Shown here: positions 9,067-18,909 of the stretch, one piece after another
How the letters are laid out: each line of letters starts with the position of its first letter
Numbering within the stretch: the stretch's first letter is position 1
From: Planctomycetaceae bacterium
GTDB taxonomy: Bacteria; Planctomycetota; Planctomycetia; Planctomycetales; Planctomycetaceae
Direction: 5' to 3'
DNA length: 54,424 nucleotides
Assembly (NCBI GenBank): GCA_900299185.1
Contig: OMIV01000035.1
Span: forward strand, 1 to 54,424
The notes under the pieces: model-generated
The model's input: only the letters and a program-made list of their open reading frames with translations
What the model was told of the DNA's origin: nothing
Databases searched by the model: none
Translations under genes and position numbers: made by a program

Positions 9067-9580
9067 CAGTTCGAAAATCCAAAGATCGGCAGATGCCGAA
9101 TGTGTTTGCTCTGAAATTGCGGCGACGGAACTCAATCCAATTGTGGTGCGAACAGAGCGCCGGACTTCGCGACTTGGCCAAAGGCAGAAACAGCGTTTGA
9201 CCAAGGAGCGAGTCAGTCGTGTCATCAGCCTGATTGGCAAAGAAGCCGGGGTCATTGTTCGCAAAAGCGATGGCAAATCGGTGGCTCGGGACAAATTTGC
9301 AAGTGCGCACGACCTGCGTCGAGGTTGTGCGATGAGGCTGATGAATTCAGGTGTTTCCGCAGAGACTCTCAAGGTCGTCATGCGGCACGCGGACTTTGCG
9401 ACAACCGAGAAGCACTACGGTGCATTGAGGTCTGCTCAAGCGGCGGCAGACGAAGTCCAACGCAGATTAGCCGCACTGAATCCCTCATTTGTGGGGGGAT
9501 TAGTGGGGGGAAAAGAAGAAACTCCCCAACTGAGTGCTGAGGAGCTTCTGAAGCTAAAGTCTTTGCTGAATTTGCTTTAG
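9008..9580 (+). pseudogene. 3' fragment of a tyrosine recombinase (phage-type integrase)
   Basis: The C-terminal half of the catalytic domain is clear from about 9188: KERVSRVISLIGKEAGV, then SAHDLRRGCAMRLMNSGV with the His-x-x-Arg box, then VVMRHADFATTEKHYG with the second His and the nucleophilic Tyr, and a charged tail ending LLKLKSLLNLL. The first catalytic Arg and the core-binding domain are missing, so the protein cannot recombine on its own. The frame continues upstream into a segment that looks helix-turn-helix-like (ACGVSETTVRNWLTSSKI), which might be real or a chance fusion after deletion; 9008 is the nearest ATG. The stop codon lies 5 bases from the 3' end of a tRNA-Arg gene, the usual position of an integrase gene next to its attachment site. 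Confidence 0.7.
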
Positions 9581-9585
9581 CGAAA

Positions 9586-9659
<74 letters not shown>

Positions 9660-9745
9660 ATCCTTTGATGCCCGTCGGGCTTTAAGGCGGGCGGGAGTTT
9701 AGCTCGGTAGTTGAGCATCGCAACCCCATCGAAATGAAGTTTGAA

Positions 9746-10339
9746 TCATGGTGTGTCGTACTGCTTGTCTGCGTCTTCGATCGGAATGTCGCGTTCCTTA
9801 AAGCGTCGGATTTTTTCGGCCTTGTCTTCAAGAACTACCATGTCTCCCGTCTTTGAGTCGTAACCCAGGAACTGCCAGGGTGGGAGCGGTAAGAACTCGA
9901 TGCGAAGTTGCCGGATTAGCTCCATCAATTGGCTGTGGGTTAGGGGCTTGTCATCGTAGATAGCTTTAGTGATGCGGACTTGGTTTTGGAAATTCGCGAT
10001 CTGGGCCTTGGCGGGAACTGAAAAGTAGGCTTGAGCCGATGCAGTAAGCGGATCTGCTCCCGTTATTTTGCCCGTGACAATTACAATTTTCGGGTTCTTT
10101 AGAGCCTCGGCGAGGTCCATAAGGTTCGCGGGCTGAGTGTCAAATCCTTGCTTGGGATCGGCGTGATTTGCTGCCGGAGCGTTCGCGGATGGGCTGGCGG
10201 GAGTGGCTTTGGAGTCTGTGTTGGCGGGTAATGGCTGAGTTGCAGTTATCGCTGGTTGCGATGTGGGTTTGGGTGACTCTTGAGGTTTCATGCAGCCTGA
10301 AGCAACGAGGATTGAAAGTGTGAAAACGATGTGCTTCAT
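9746..10339 (-). CDS. Putative lipoprotein of unknown function
   Basis: The product has 197 residues from ATG 10339 (an extension to 10387 precedes the signal and is unlikely). It starts with a lipoprotein signal: MKH, a hydrophobic stretch (IVFTLSILVA), then the lipobox SGC, so Cys15 should be lipidated. A Pro/Thr/Ala-rich linker (about residues 16-65) follows, typical of a tether, and then a folded domain with LMDLAEALKNPKIVIVTGKI and a C-terminal LPPWQFLGYDSKTGDMVVLE. I do not recognise the domain. It stands alone upstream of the tRNA gene on the same strand. A periplasmic, membrane-anchored location is inferred from the signal. Confidence 0.75.
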   Translation of the reverse strand: MKHIVFTLSILVASGCMKPQESPKPTSQPAITATQPLPANTDSKATPASPSANAPAANHADPKQGFDTQPANLMDLAEALKNPKIVIVTGKITGADPLTASAQAYFSVPAKAQIANFQNQVRITKAIYDDKPLTHSQLMELIRQLRIEFLPLPPWQFLGYDSKTGDMVVLEDKAEKIRRFKERDIPIEDADKQYDTP

Positions 10340-10604
10340 GACGGTGCTTTCATTTGTTGTCTGACTAGTAACTCTCGGACTTCCCAACGACGAGTTTACC
10401 GAGGTGGTTGAATTGCGGGCACTCAGCAGATTGAAGATGTAGCCGATCGTTGATGGGCGTCGACCGAGTCGGGATGAGCCTTGGAAGCATCTTGATGCTG
10501 GTCAGCCTCGATGTTCGAAGTGTGAGCGTTATGCTCCCAGCGTAGAATCGCCTCTTGGAATACGAGTGGCTCTGCGTCGTTAGTCTCCTAAGGGGAGCGA
10601 GTTG

Positions 10605-11498
10605 ATGAGATGGATCATAGCATGGTGCGTGCTGCTTAATGTGGCACCATTCGTCGCAGCTCAAGACATGCCCCTGTCGCAAGTTTTGATTGGCGGCAAC
10701 GGGTGGGAAATTGTCGGGGACGGATTCAAGTTCACCGAGGGGCCGGCCGTCGATGTTAAGGGAAATGTGTTCTTTACAGACATTCCCAACAACCGCATTC
10801 ATCGCATTGATCTCGGCGGAAACGTAACGGTATTCGTCGAGAATTCAGCCAAGACAAATGGTTTGATGTTTGGAGCTGATGGCCGACTTTACGGTTGCCG
10901 TGCGGGCGATCGAAAGGTTGTTGCATATAAGATCGATGGCACGTTTGACACGATCGCCGAAGATGTGGATTCAAACGACCTAGTTGTGATGATTAATGGT
11001 GCTGTTTATTTCACCGATCCGCCGGGGCGTCGAGTTTGGTATGTTTCACCATCTGGCGTGAAGCGAGTTGTCGCTGATGGGTTTCGCCCCAACGGTGTCA
11101 TTGCATGGCCTAGAGGAGAGACTCTCGTTGTTACCGACGGTGATGACCCCCATCTCCTAACGTTTCGAATTGAAGCTGACGGCAGTCTGTCTCATCGAGA
11201 TGCGTATTATCGACCTTTGCAAATGCCGGTTGGTCGTGATAGGCCGGGTTCGGACGGCATGACGATGGATGATGAGTATCGACTGTATGTCGCGACTGCA
11301 GCGGGAATCCAAATGTTTGATCCAACTGGGCGCTTAGGGGGCACAATTCTGAAGCCTGAATGGAATAAACCCGTTTCCAACATCGTCTTCGGCGGCGAGA
11401 GATTTGATTACCTTTATGCGACGTGTGGTGACAAGGTTTTTCGTCGCAAAGTTAAACCGGCTGGTAAGCCGTACTTTCTGCGAGGTGTGGCAAAATAG
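10605..11498 (+). CDS. Secreted SMP-30/gluconolactonase-type hydrolase
   Basis: The product has 297 residues with an N-terminal signal peptide (WIIAWCVLLNVAPFVAA, cleavage near VAAQD). The rest is a six-bladed propeller of the SMP-30/gluconolaconase/LRE family: FTEGPAVDVKGNVFFTDIPN with the metal-binding Glu, then KTNGLMFGADGRLYGC, then VYFTDPPG and GFRPNGVIAWP, and a late acidic site GSDGMTMDDEYRLYVA. Family members open sugar lactones such as gluconolactone; the substrate here is not readable. ATG 10605 is preferred over TTG 10602 because AGGGGA lies eight bases upstream. It is transcribed alone, with a metallo-hydrolase gene following on the same strand after 136 bases. Confidence 0.85.
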   Translation: MRWIIAWCVLLNVAPFVAAQDMPLSQVLIGGNGWEIVGDGFKFTEGPAVDVKGNVFFTDIPNNRIHRIDLGGNVTVFVENSAKTNGLMFGADGRLYGCRAGDRKVVAYKIDGTFDTIAEDVDSNDLVVMINGAVYFTDPPGRRVWYVSPSGVKRVVADGFRPNGVIAWPRGETLVVTDGDDPHLLTFRIEADGSLSHRDAYYRPLQMPVGRDRPGSDGMTMDDEYRLYVATAAGIQMFDPTGRLGGTILKPEWNKPVSNIVFGGERFDYLYATCGDKVFRRKVKPAGKPYFLRGVAK

Positions 11499-11634
11499 AC
11501 TCTGGCGGCGGAAGTCGACGGAGATCGGATTTTTCTCGCTCACGGATTGTTGGGCGAACTTACCAGTTAGTGGTTTCTGATACGGACGGCCTGAGTGTTG
11601 TTGTTACGTTTTTTTCTCTGTCCAAAGCTGGATT

Positions 11635-12420
11635 ATGTTAGCACGTGCTGAGATTTTTCCAGGCGTTATTGAACTCAATTTTCAAGCTCGCAAACGCCTA
11701 GGTTGCTGTGTCTATCTGGTCTTTGATGGTCCCGACTGGATGCTGATTGATATTGGGTACGACGATACTGTGGATGAGATAATCGATCTTATTCGTAAGC
11801 TCGATTTCTCACTCGCGAACTGCAAGTACTTGATTGCTACACATGCAGATGTAGATCATAGCCAAGGCTTTAAACGGGCGAGGGCGCTGCTGCCGACGGC
11901 TGAGGCAATCGGTCATGCAGAGTCCATCGAGTTGCTGAGGACAGGCGATCGTATTGTTACTTTTGCTGAGATCTCGGCTCAGGGGATTTCCATCGACATG
12001 CCGCCAGTGCAGTTTGATCGAGCGATTGATGAGGGTGATGTAATTACTTTGGGTTCGAAGAAGTTCGAGGTCTGGCACACGCCGGGTCATACTCACGGTC
12101 AACTTTCATTTCGACATGGCAATTTGCTTTTTAGTGCGGACAATATTTATCGCGATGGCTGTGTCGGCAATATCGATGCGCATCACGGATCTGATATTCC
12201 TGACTTCATTGAGTCACTGAAACGTATTCGCAACAGCGATGTCGAGTGGCTTTTACCGAGTCACGGACCGGCCTTTCGAAAAAATCTTAAGCAGCTTGAT
12301 GAAGCGATTGCTCGTTTGGATCGCTATCAGCACATGGCGGACTTTGGGACATGTGCCGTCGACTGGCCGTTGCTTGATGAATGGGAAGATGAACTCACAA
12401 AGGGAGTGATGCCTAAGTAG
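11635..12420 (+). CDS. Metallo-beta-lactamase-fold hydrolase with variant metal motif
   Basis: The product has 261 residues with no signal peptide, so it is cytoplasmic. The fold signatures appear in order: LIDIGY near 38, [10 protein letters not shown] (69-78) in place of the usual HxHx[14 protein letters not shown] near 145-156, FSADNIY, and PSHGPAF near 210. The second His of the HxHxDH motif is Asp72, which should change one metal ligand; the other ligands look intact. Families with this fold include glyoxalase II, lactonases and nucleases. Nothing here points to one substrate. It sits between the SMP-30 gene and the ceramidase gene on the same strand but without tight spacing. Confidence 0.85.
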   Translation: MLARAEIFPGVIELNFQARKRLGCCVYLVFDGPDWMLIDIGYDDTVDEIIDLIRKLDFSLANCKYLIATHADVDHSQGFKRARALLPTAEAIGHAESIELLRTGDRIVTFAEISAQGISIDMPPVQFDRAIDEGDVITLGSKKFEVWHTPGHTHGQLSFRHGNLLFSADNIYRDGCVGNIDAHHGSDIPDFIESLKRIRNSDVEWLLPSHGPAFRKNLKQLDEAIARLDRYQHMADFGTCAVDWPLLDEWEDELTKGVMPK

Positions 12421-12504
12421 GTTGCGGTCGAAACGATGAGGCACTCTGCGGTTAGTCACTTCATAATTACGTCTCATCGAGACGATGCTGAAAGGGAGAC
12501 GCTC

Positions 12505-13905
12505 ATGATCTCCGACATTTCTCGACGAGCGTTCGTTTCGGGTATCTCTTCAGTGTTACTGGCGTTAACCACGGGCAGTAGCTCGTCAGTGTCGATTGCG
12601 GATGAGACAAGAGGTTGGAAGGCAGGAATTGCTCGTTCTGTGATAACGCCTGAAAAGGGTGTTTGGCTGGCTGGCTATGGTTCGAAGCGAGCGCCCGATG
12701 GAAAGCTACATGATTTGTGGATGAAGGCTCTCGCGCTTGAAGATCACACAGGCAAACGAGTCGTCTTAATCACGAGCGATTTTCAAGGCGTGCCGAAGAG
12801 CATGAGCGATCGAGTGTTTGCCCAGGTCAAGCAGCGGTATGGGTTGGAGCGATCGCAGATCATGCTGACCTTTTCGCACAATCACTGCGGTCCGCGGTTG
12901 GGGGACGATCTCATCGACTACTACCCCGTCGATGTTGAACAAGAAAAGCTCGTGGCCGAGTACACCGATTTGATGGTCGTTACGACTGTCGAGCTTGTTG
13001 GCGAGGCGTTGTCGAAACTCTCACCGGCGACGCTGAAACAAGGTGAGGGCAGGGCGACGTTTGCGGTGAATCGACGTAACAACCGAGAGCCGGATGTGCC
13101 CATGATGATCGAAAAGGGCATTCCGTTCGCAGGACCGGTCGATCATGCGGTCCCGGTGCTGACTGTGACGAGACCAGACGGCAAGCTGGATGCGGTGCTC
13201 TTCGGATATGCCTGTCATCCGACGACGCTGAGCTTTCTCACTTGGTGCGGAGACTATCCGGGCTTCGCTCAGTTGGAGTTGGAGAAGGCTCATGAAGGTG
13301 TGACTGCGTTGTTCGTCAACACGTGTGGTGGCGATCAAAACCCGTTACCGCGCCGCAAAGTGGAACTGTGTGAGAAGTACGGACACATGCTCGCTGTAGC
13401 TGTAGAAGAGGCATTGAAGCAGCCACTGAAGCCGGTTTCGTCGGGCATTCGCACGGCCTTTGAATTGATCGACTTACCCTATTTGAAGGTCGTCACAAAC
13501 GACGAACTGCAAACTCTGACAAAGGATGCGAACGCGCTGAAAGCTCGCTGGGCGACTCGACTATTGAAGAAGCTTCAGGCGGGGGACAAGTTCGAAGACG
13601 CATATCCTTATCCCGTGCATGCCTGGATGCTCGGACGCGAAATGCTGGTGATCGGCATGGGGGCCGAGACCGTCGTTGATTATGCGTTGCGATTCAAACG
13701 CGAGTTTGGACCAGGCACTTGGGTGATGGGCTATGCCGACGACATGGCTTCGTACATTCCATCACTGCGAGTGTGGAACGAAGGCGGATATGAAGGTGGT
13801 TCGAATCTCTTCGAGTATGGTCGTCCGGCCTTTCGATGGGATGGCAGTATTGAGGACCGCATCGCGACTTCAGTTCATAAGCTCGTGAAGCAAGTGCGTG
13901 AGTGA
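12505..13905 (+). CDS. Exported neutral/alkaline ceramidase-like hydrolase
   Basis: The product has 466 residues from ATG 12505, preceded by GGGAG at a suitable distance; upstream Met codons are less likely. A twin-arginine type leader (SRRAFVSGISSVLLALTTG) predicts folded export. The mature part matches the N-terminal catalytic domain of neutral/non-lysosomal ceramidase: AGIARSVITPEKGVWLAGYG, the metal-site region FSHNHCGPRL, GYACHPTTLS, and NTCGGDQNP. Full ceramidases are longer (600 residues or more) and have a C-terminal domain not seen here. In planctomycetes this compact form is common and its true substrate is unknown. It could cleave another amide or ester rather than ceramide. Confidence 0.85.
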   Translation: MISDISRRAFVSGISSVLLALTTGSSSSVSIADETRGWKAGIARSVITPEKGVWLAGYGSKRAPDGKLHDLWMKALALEDHTGKRVVLITSDFQGVPKSMSDRVFAQVKQRYGLERSQIMLTFSHNHCGPRLGDDLIDYYPVDVEQEKLVAEYTDLMVVTTVELVGEALSKLSPATLKQGEGRATFAVNRRNNREPDVPMMIEKGIPFAGPVDHAVPVLTVTRPDGKLDAVLFGYACHPTTLSFLTWCGDYPGFAQLELEKAHEGVTALFVNTCGGDQNPLPRRKVELCEKYGHMLAVAVEEALKQPLKPVSSGIRTAFELIDLPYLKVVTNDELQTLTKDANALKARWATRLLKKLQAGDKFEDAYPYPVHAWMLGREMLVIGMGAETVVDYALRFKREFGPGTWVMGYADDMASYIPSLRVWNEGGYEGGSNLFEYGRPAFRWDGSIEDRIATSVHKLVKQVRE

Positions 13906-13933
13906 GTGGTGGGCACTTGCTTCATCGTGGAGC

Positions 13934-15070
13934 TCAGTCAAACCGCTTGATTCCCAAGAAGTCGATCGAAGCGGTGGTGTTGCCGGTGGCTGCGAGGTCG
14001 GCGAGGGCTTCGCCGATGGCCGATGTGAACTTGAAACCGTGGCCAGAAAACCCTGCTCCTAAGAAGACATTGGAATGCTCGGGGTGTCGGTCGACGAGGA
14101 AGTGACCATCGGGGCTCATGGAGTAGAGGCAGACGGCGTGACGCTTAGGACGACTTCTGACCTGAGGCATGTGTCGCGTGAGGAACTCTGCGATTGGTGT
14201 GATGTCGGCTTCATGCAATGAGCGATCAACGTTGAAGGGATCGTCGACGACGTTGCCTTTTGAGTGCTCGCCGCATTTTAGAGTTTGTCCGTCAACGGAG
14301 GGGAAGCCGTAGAAGACTCCATCAGGGCATTCAAAGAGGAATGTCACGCCGTTGTTGTCGATCGAATATGCGCCGGGATCGACCGAGTTCCACAGCAGCA
14401 CTTTGCGGCGCACTTCGATGTGAGGGAATGACGACGAACTCTTTATCAGTCCCGGAGCCCATGCTCCCGGCGTAAGGATCAAGGCGGCTGCTGAGTGAGT
14501 CTCGCCGTTGCTGAGAGTTAATCGAACAGATTGACCGTTACTCGACCAATCCGTGATCGCTGAGCCGATCGCGAGTTGAGCACCATGTTCGCAGGCCAAC
14601 TGAGTGTGAGTTCTTACACACTCTTCAACTGCAAGAATCCCCGCGCCGGGTTCGAGCACGACTTCCATGTCGTCGGCGAAACGAAATCCCGGAAAGGCGC
14701 GTTCAGCTTCGCGCGGCGAGAAGTTCTGGACGGGAATGTCATAGAGATCGGCGGCTTTGCGGACTCCGGGAACGACTTCGCCTGACATCGGGCCGGCTTG
14801 CATCAGGCCGCAGATTCTGAGGAGTGAGCGACCAGATGCCGCTTCGAGTTCTCGCCAGAGTTCATACGAGCGACGAAGCAGTGGAACATAGTCGGCGTGT
14901 TCGAAGTACGCCTGCCGGATGATGCGCGTGTCTCCGTGCGAGCTGCCTCGATCATGACCTGGCAAGAAACGGTCAACGCCCAGAACTCGGCAGCCGCGTT
15001 GGGCCAAATGATAAAGGCACGAACTACCGAATCCTCCGCAGCCCAAAACGATTACATCATATGTCGACAT
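13934..15070 (-). CDS. FAD-dependent amine oxidase (sarcosine / N-methyltryptophan oxidase type)
   Basis: The product has 378 residues from ATG 15070. It begins with a Rossmann dinucleotide site (VIVLGCGGFGSSCLYHLA, about 7-24), followed by the MSOX/MTOX signature GSSHGDTRIIRQ near 52-63. Cys314 in AVCLYSMSPDGHF corresponds to the cysteine that binds FAD covalently in monomeric sarcosine oxidase, and VFLGAGFSGHGFKFTSAIG closes the FAD-binding fold. Enzymes of this family oxidise secondary amines such as sarcosine, N-methyltryptophan or fructosyl-amino acids to an imine and hydrogen peroxide. The exact substrate cannot be read here. It shares the strand with the LOG-family gene, 48 bases downstream of it. 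Confidence 0.9.
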   Translation of the reverse strand: MSTYDVIVLGCGGFGSSCLYHLAQRGCRVLGVDRFLPGHDRGSSHGDTRIIRQAYFEHADYVPLLRRSYELWRELEAASGRSLLRICGLMQAGPMSGEVVPGVRKAADLYDIPVQNFSPREAERAFPGFRFADDMEVVLEPGAGILAVEECVRTHTQLACEHGAQLAIGSAITDWSSNGQSVRLTLSNGETHSAAALILTPGAWAPGLIKSSSSFPHIEVRRKVLLWNSVDPGAYSIDNNGVTFLFECPDGVFYGFPSVDGQTLKCGEHSKGNVVDDPFNVDRSLHEADITPIAEFLTRHMPQVRSRPKRHAVCLYSMSPDGHFLVDRHPEHSNVFLGAGFSGHGFKFTSAIGEALADLAATGNTTASIDFLGIKRFD

Positions 15071-15118
15071 CGCAAATCCTTTGATGTGTAACGCAAGCTC
15101 CACTGGCTCTCGTCGTGA

Positions 15119-15868
15119 TTACTTCGAATTGAGCTGCCAATGGCGTCCCGAGTAGCGACCATCGATCGGAGAATGCGGCTCGGATTTGCAGCAACCAAGT
15201 GCTTCCAAGATCTCGTCGATCGAGTCCGTCAGCAGGAGTTGTTCGTGATCGGCGCGGGAGATGGTGCCGGCCTCGGTCATCTTTTGTCGCATGAAGTCGA
15301 AGAGCGGTTGCCAATATTCGGTGCCGACGAAGATCAGCGGGAAGTCCGTGATCTTGTCGGTTTGCATGAGCGTCGCGGCTTCGAAGGCTTCATCCAGAGT
15401 TCCAAAGCCGCCGGGGAAAATCACGAAGGCTTGCGAGTACTTCACCAGCATGACCTTGCGAACGAAGAAGTACCGGAACGTGATGGTGACATCGAGATAC
15501 GGATTAGGAACTTGCTCATGCGGCAGATGGATGTTGCAGCCGATCGATGTTCCGCCGACGTCCTTCGCTCCGCGGTTGGCTGCTTCCATGATGCCAGGGC
15601 CGCCGCCCGTCATGATGTTGAAGCCGAGCTTGGCGATCTCAGCGGCAGTGCGTCGGGCTAGGTCGTAGTACGGATTCGATTCGTTGAAGCGGGCTGAGCC
15701 AAAGATCGTGACGCAAGGCCCGAGGAAGTGCAGTTTGCGAAAGCCGCGAATGAACTCGCGAACGATTCGCAGCACGCGCAAGAACTCGTCCGTGCGAGAG
15801 CGTGGCCCTTCGAGTAAGCGATGATCGTCGCGAACGATCTTGGCTTGGCGCTGACCTGCGTTAACCAT
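15119..15868 (-). CDS. LOG-family (TIGR00730-type) nucleotide-processing protein
   Basis: The product has 249 residues from ATG 15868, which has AGGAGA nine bases upstream (better supported than the ATG at 15895). It contains both family signatures: GGGPGIMEAANRGAKD near the middle and PGGFGTLDEAFEA further on, with a Rossmann-like first strand (GPCVTIFGSARF). LOG proteins hydrolyse nucleoside 5'-monophosphates, releasing free base and ribose 5-phosphate; plant members activate cytokinins. Older databases call them lysine decarboxylases, wrongly. Here the role is probably nucleotide salvage or housekeeping. It precedes the amine oxidase on the same strand. Confidence 0.9.
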   Translation of the reverse strand: MVNAGQRQAKIVRDDHRLLEGPRSRTDEFLRVLRIVREFIRGFRKLHFLGPCVTIFGSARFNESNPYYDLARRTAAEIAKLGFNIMTGGGPGIMEAANRGAKDVGGTSIGCNIHLPHEQVPNPYLDVTITFRYFFVRKVMLVKYSQAFVIFPGGFGTLDEAFEAATLMQTDKITDFPLIFVGTEYWQPLFDFMRQKMTEAGTISRADHEQLLLTDSIDEILEALGCCKSEPHSPIDGRYSGRHWQLNSK

Positions 15869-16008
15869 GCCGAGGTTCTCCTGTGGTCCGACCAAACGAA
15901 AGCTCGACCCTGATGCCGCGACCGAATGTTGGTCGCCGAGAAGGTCTCGCTCTTTGGTCTCTGTGACTCAATAGCGTTCGATGCGATTCTTGCGGAGTCA
16001 GACTTAGC

Positions 16009-16431
16009 ATGTTGTTTCGATTGCCGTTCGCTTGGTTCATCGGTGCGATCATCTGCTTCCTCACGGTCGTGATCGAAGAGTATGACGGTGTAATGACCAT
16101 GATCTTCGCACCGATTGTCTCGCTGACGGCGAGCGGGCTGACGACTCTTGGGACGGCGATTGTCGGAGCACCGCTTTATCTCAAACGTGTCTGGCCAGTT
16201 TGGTCGCGGTACTGGATGGTCTCGGTCGTTGGCATTGCCGTCGCAATGTGCTGCTTGCTGCTGGCTTGGTGGCCGAGCCTGCAAGAATCGCATGCAGGAG
16301 TTGGCGATGATCTCGGATTGACCTTCATGGGACCGAACTCAACTCTTTCGATCGTTGGTTGGTTCCTGCTTCACTACTGCTTGGTGCATTGTCCACGGTT
16401 GGGAATCTCGAAAGAGAAGGTCTATTGGTAG
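16009..16431 (+). CDS. Small membrane protein of unknown function
   Basis: The product has 140 residues with about four hydrophobic segments: LPFAWFIGAIICFLTVVI, a weaker one around MIFAPIVSLTASGLTTLGTA, MVSVVGIAVAMCCLLLAWW, and TLSIVGWFLLHYCLVH. There are no enzyme motifs and I do not recognise the family. It starts divergently from the LOG gene, about 140 bases away, and is followed by a DUF1552 gene on the same strand. The hydrophobic pattern and the clean ORF make it a likely real gene; the function is unknown. Confidence 0.65.
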   Translation: MLFRLPFAWFIGAIICFLTVVIEEYDGVMTMIFAPIVSLTASGLTTLGTAIVGAPLYLKRVWPVWSRYWMVSVVGIAVAMCCLLLAWWPSLQESHAGVGDDLGLTFMGPNSTLSIVGWFLLHYCLVHCPRLGISKEKVYW

Positions 16432-16618
16432 GACGATCCGGTTCGGCGATTCAGCAGCGTTCTGAAGTGGAAGCTCACAGTGGCAGAACTCGAGCACTGC
16501 GATTTGCCGATTCATGACAGTGTCGCCGTTGTCGGGCCTTACATTGGTGCGTCCTCTGGCTACCTTTTGCGGCTCGGATTTGGCTCGTTGCTCAACTCTC
16601 GTTCTTGTGGATGACGCT

Positions 16619-17953
16619 ATGACATCTTCTCTGAAGCTTGATCGTCGTGCGGTGCTCAAAGGCTTGGCCGGGGTTTCTTTGGCGTTGCCATTGTTGGAAG
16701 CGATGGGCAAAGAAGTCGCCAGCCAAACTCCTCGGCGGTTCTGTGCGTTGTACACAGCCAATGGCATGTCGCTGCCGAACCCGAAGAATGAGATCAACGA
16801 CTGGAGTTGGTTTCCGCAGATTGAAGGGCGGGCATTCGAGTTCGGTAAGTCGACGGAGCCACTCAAAGCGTTTCGCGAGAAGCTCAGTTTTCTCGGCGGT
16901 TTGCATCATCCCAACGGAACGAAAGCCGACCCGCATTTGTGCTCGGACATGTGGCTGACCGGAGCGCCGCTGCATAACCCGAAGCCCGGTATGTTTAACT
17001 CCGTGGCGTTGGATCAACTTATCGCGCAGCACACCAAACAATTCTGCCGACAGCCATCGCTCGTGCTGTCGATCGATGCTGGCGTCGGCTTTTTGTCTCG
17101 CACTGGTACGATTTCTTACAACCTGGATGGCAAGCCAATTCCCGCCGAGAACAATCCGCGACGAGTATTCGATCGGCTCTTTCGAGGTGACCGCGACTCG
17201 TTGGCAACTCAGCGTGAAGAACTCCAACGCCGCATCAAGCTGGTTGACGCGGTGCTCGAAAGTTCGACGTCGCTCAACAAGCAACTGGGTAAGTCTGACC
17301 GCGAAAAGATGGACCAGTATCTTACGTCGCTGAATGAGATCGAAGCGCGACTGACGGCCTCGGAAAAGTGGATCGACATCCCACTGAAGAAGCAGGACTA
17401 CTCGCACCTGAATCTCGACGCGACGTCAGAAGGCGAGCCGCGCGAGTACTACCGCAACATGTTCGATCTGATTGCGTTGGCCTTCGATGCCGACATCACG
17501 CGGTCGGTGGCATTCATGCTCAATCGCGAAGATGGCATGGGGGTCAGCGATACCTTCCCACTGAAGCTCGGCCTTACGAGGACGCATCACAATCTCTCAC
17601 ACGCTGGCGACAAAGACGGGCAGTTGGAGTTTGCGAAGTACGATCTCTTCCTCAGTGAGCAGGTCGCTCACTTCCTGCGTCGATTGGATGAATACAAAGA
17701 CAATCAGGGCAGGGTGCTCGACAACTCTATCGTGCTGTTTGGCAGCGGAGCCAGCACGACTCACTACCCAAAGAACCTTCCCACGCTGGTGGCGGGAGGC
17801 ACGAATCTGGGACTCAAGCACGGTACGTATTGGCGAGGCAAAGATGCCCGCATGTCGAACCTCTTCTTGAGCATCCTGCGTTCGATGGGCATTGAGCAGG
17901 AGTCGTTTGCTGACAGCACCGGAACGCTAAGCAACTCGATCTTCACGGTGTGA
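16619..17953 (+). CDS. DUF1552 family Tat-exported protein
   Basis: The product has 444 residues from ATG 16619. It begins with a twin-arginine leader ([20 protein letters not shown]), then the family opening [36 protein letters not shown], a helical stretch (about residues 185-270), and the C-terminal [24 protein letters not shown]1552 proteins abound in planctomycetes and Verrucomicrobia, usually next to a partner with planctomycete-cytochrome and DUF1587/1588/1592/1595 domains; the pair is presumed to act in the periplasm. No such partner is in this window, so this copy stands alone. The function is not established. The longer frame from 16514 lacks a leader at its start and is unlikely. 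Confidence 0.9.
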   Translation: MTSSLKLDRRAVLKGLAGVSLALPLLEAMGKEVASQTPRRFCALYTANGMSLPNPKNEINDWSWFPQIEGRAFEFGKSTEPLKAFREKLSFLGGLHHPNGTKADPHLCSDMWLTGAPLHNPKPGMFNSVALDQLIAQHTKQFCRQPSLVLSIDAGVGFLSRTGTISYNLDGKPIPAENNPRRVFDRLFRGDRDSLATQREELQRRIKLVDAVLESSTSLNKQLGKSDREKMDQYLTSLNEIEARLTASEKWIDIPLKKQDYSHLNLDATSEGEPREYYRNMFDLIALAFDADITRSVAFMLNREDGMGVSDTFPLKLGLTRTHHNLSHAGDKDGQLEFAKYDLFLSEQVAHFLRRLDEYKDNQGRVLDNSIVLFGSGASTTHYPKNLPTLVAGGTNLGLKHGTYWRGKDARMSNLFLSILRSMGIEQESFADSTGTLSNSIFTV

Positions 17954-18024
17954 TGGTTAGCAGCATCACGACCGGCTCGTCTTCTCTGTGCTCCAGTTGC
18001 CTCTGTGTTTCAGAATTTCCGGGC

Positions 18025-18909
18025 TTACTCGGCTTTCACGTCGCTCCACAACCACTTGAGCGACTGTGGCAGAATTGCTCCACCGTGCTTGGCTGAGTGT
18101 CGGCCGTCGCCCATCACGAATTCAAAGTCGTACTTGGCGAACTTCAGTGCCGCGGCCATCTGCTGATTGGCGAGCGGCCAGTGCCCATGCAAGTTGTCGA
18201 GATCGTTTGAGCCGTCTTGCAGGAACACCTTGATGTCTTTCTTCGGTGTCTTGCGAATCAATGACGGATAGACGTTGCCGCCTCGAATATTGGTGAAGCT
18301 GCCAATGTGGCTTAGGACTTTGCCGAACTGATCAGGCCGCTCCCAAGCGACGGTAAAGGCTGCAATGCCTCCCGAACTGATGCCGCAGGTCGCACGGTGT
18401 TTCGGATCCTTAGAGATCGAGTACTGCGACTCGAAATGAGGCAACACTTCCTCAATCAGGAACCGCGCATATTGATCGCCGAGCGAATCGTATTCGAAGC
18501 TACGATTGCCGCGTGCTCGACCTCCTGGAACAGTTGCAGGGATGCTGCCAGGATTGAGGAACAGAGCGATGGTGACGGGCATCTCTTTGCGATGAATCAA
18601 ATTGTCGAAGACCACAGGCACTCGAAAGCCGCCGTTCTCGTTCGCGTAGTTGCCGCCATCTTGAAAGACCATCAGACACGCTGGCTTCGACTTGTCATAT
18701 TGAGCGGGCACATAGAGCTTCACGTCGCGTTCCGTGCCCGAAAAAACTTTGTCGCTCTTCCACTTTGACGATGTCACGGTGCCAACTGGCACCCCTTCTT
18801 GCCGCATCGAATCAGGCCCCAGTTGGTAGTCATCGATGGCGAATGCTCCGGTTGCTCCAGTCATCAGCACGGTCATTCCCAGCACGCATCGTCGCAGCAG
18901 TCGCAGCAT
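18025..18909 (-). CDS. Secreted alpha/beta-hydrolase (enterochelin-esterase-like)
   Basis: The product has 294 residues with a signal peptide (LLRRCVLGMTVLMTGATGAFA). The fold is that of the esterase D / Fes group: VKLYVPAQYDKSKPACLMVF, then FQDGGNY around the oxyanion hole, then the nucleophile elbow GISSGGIAAF near residue 176, an acidic residue in VFLQDGSNDLDN, and the catalytic His in GDGRHSAKHGG near 276. Relatives cleave feruloyl or siderophore esters; the substrate here is unknown. It is transcribed towards the DUF1552 gene and appears monocistronic. Confidence 0.85.
   Translation of the reverse strand: MLRLLRRCVLGMTVLMTGATGAFAIDDYQLGPDSMRQEGVPVGTVTSSKWKSDKVFSGTERDVKLYVPAQYDKSKPACLMVFQDGGNYANENGGFRVPVVFDNLIHRKEMPVTIALFLNPGSIPATVPGGRARGNRSFEYDSLGDQYARFLIEEVLPHFESQYSISKDPKHRATCGISSGGIAAFTVAWERPDQFGKVLSHIGSFTNIRGGNVYPSLIRKTPKKDIKVFLQDGSNDLDNLHGHWPLANQQMAAALKFAKYDFEFVMGDGRHSAKHGGAILPQSLKWLWSDVKAE

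Noticed and set aside
1-9580. Second copy of the tRNA-Arg 3' end as the far attachment site
   Set aside because: I looked for a repeat of the tRNA 3' arm and did not see one; the far boundary may be left of the window.
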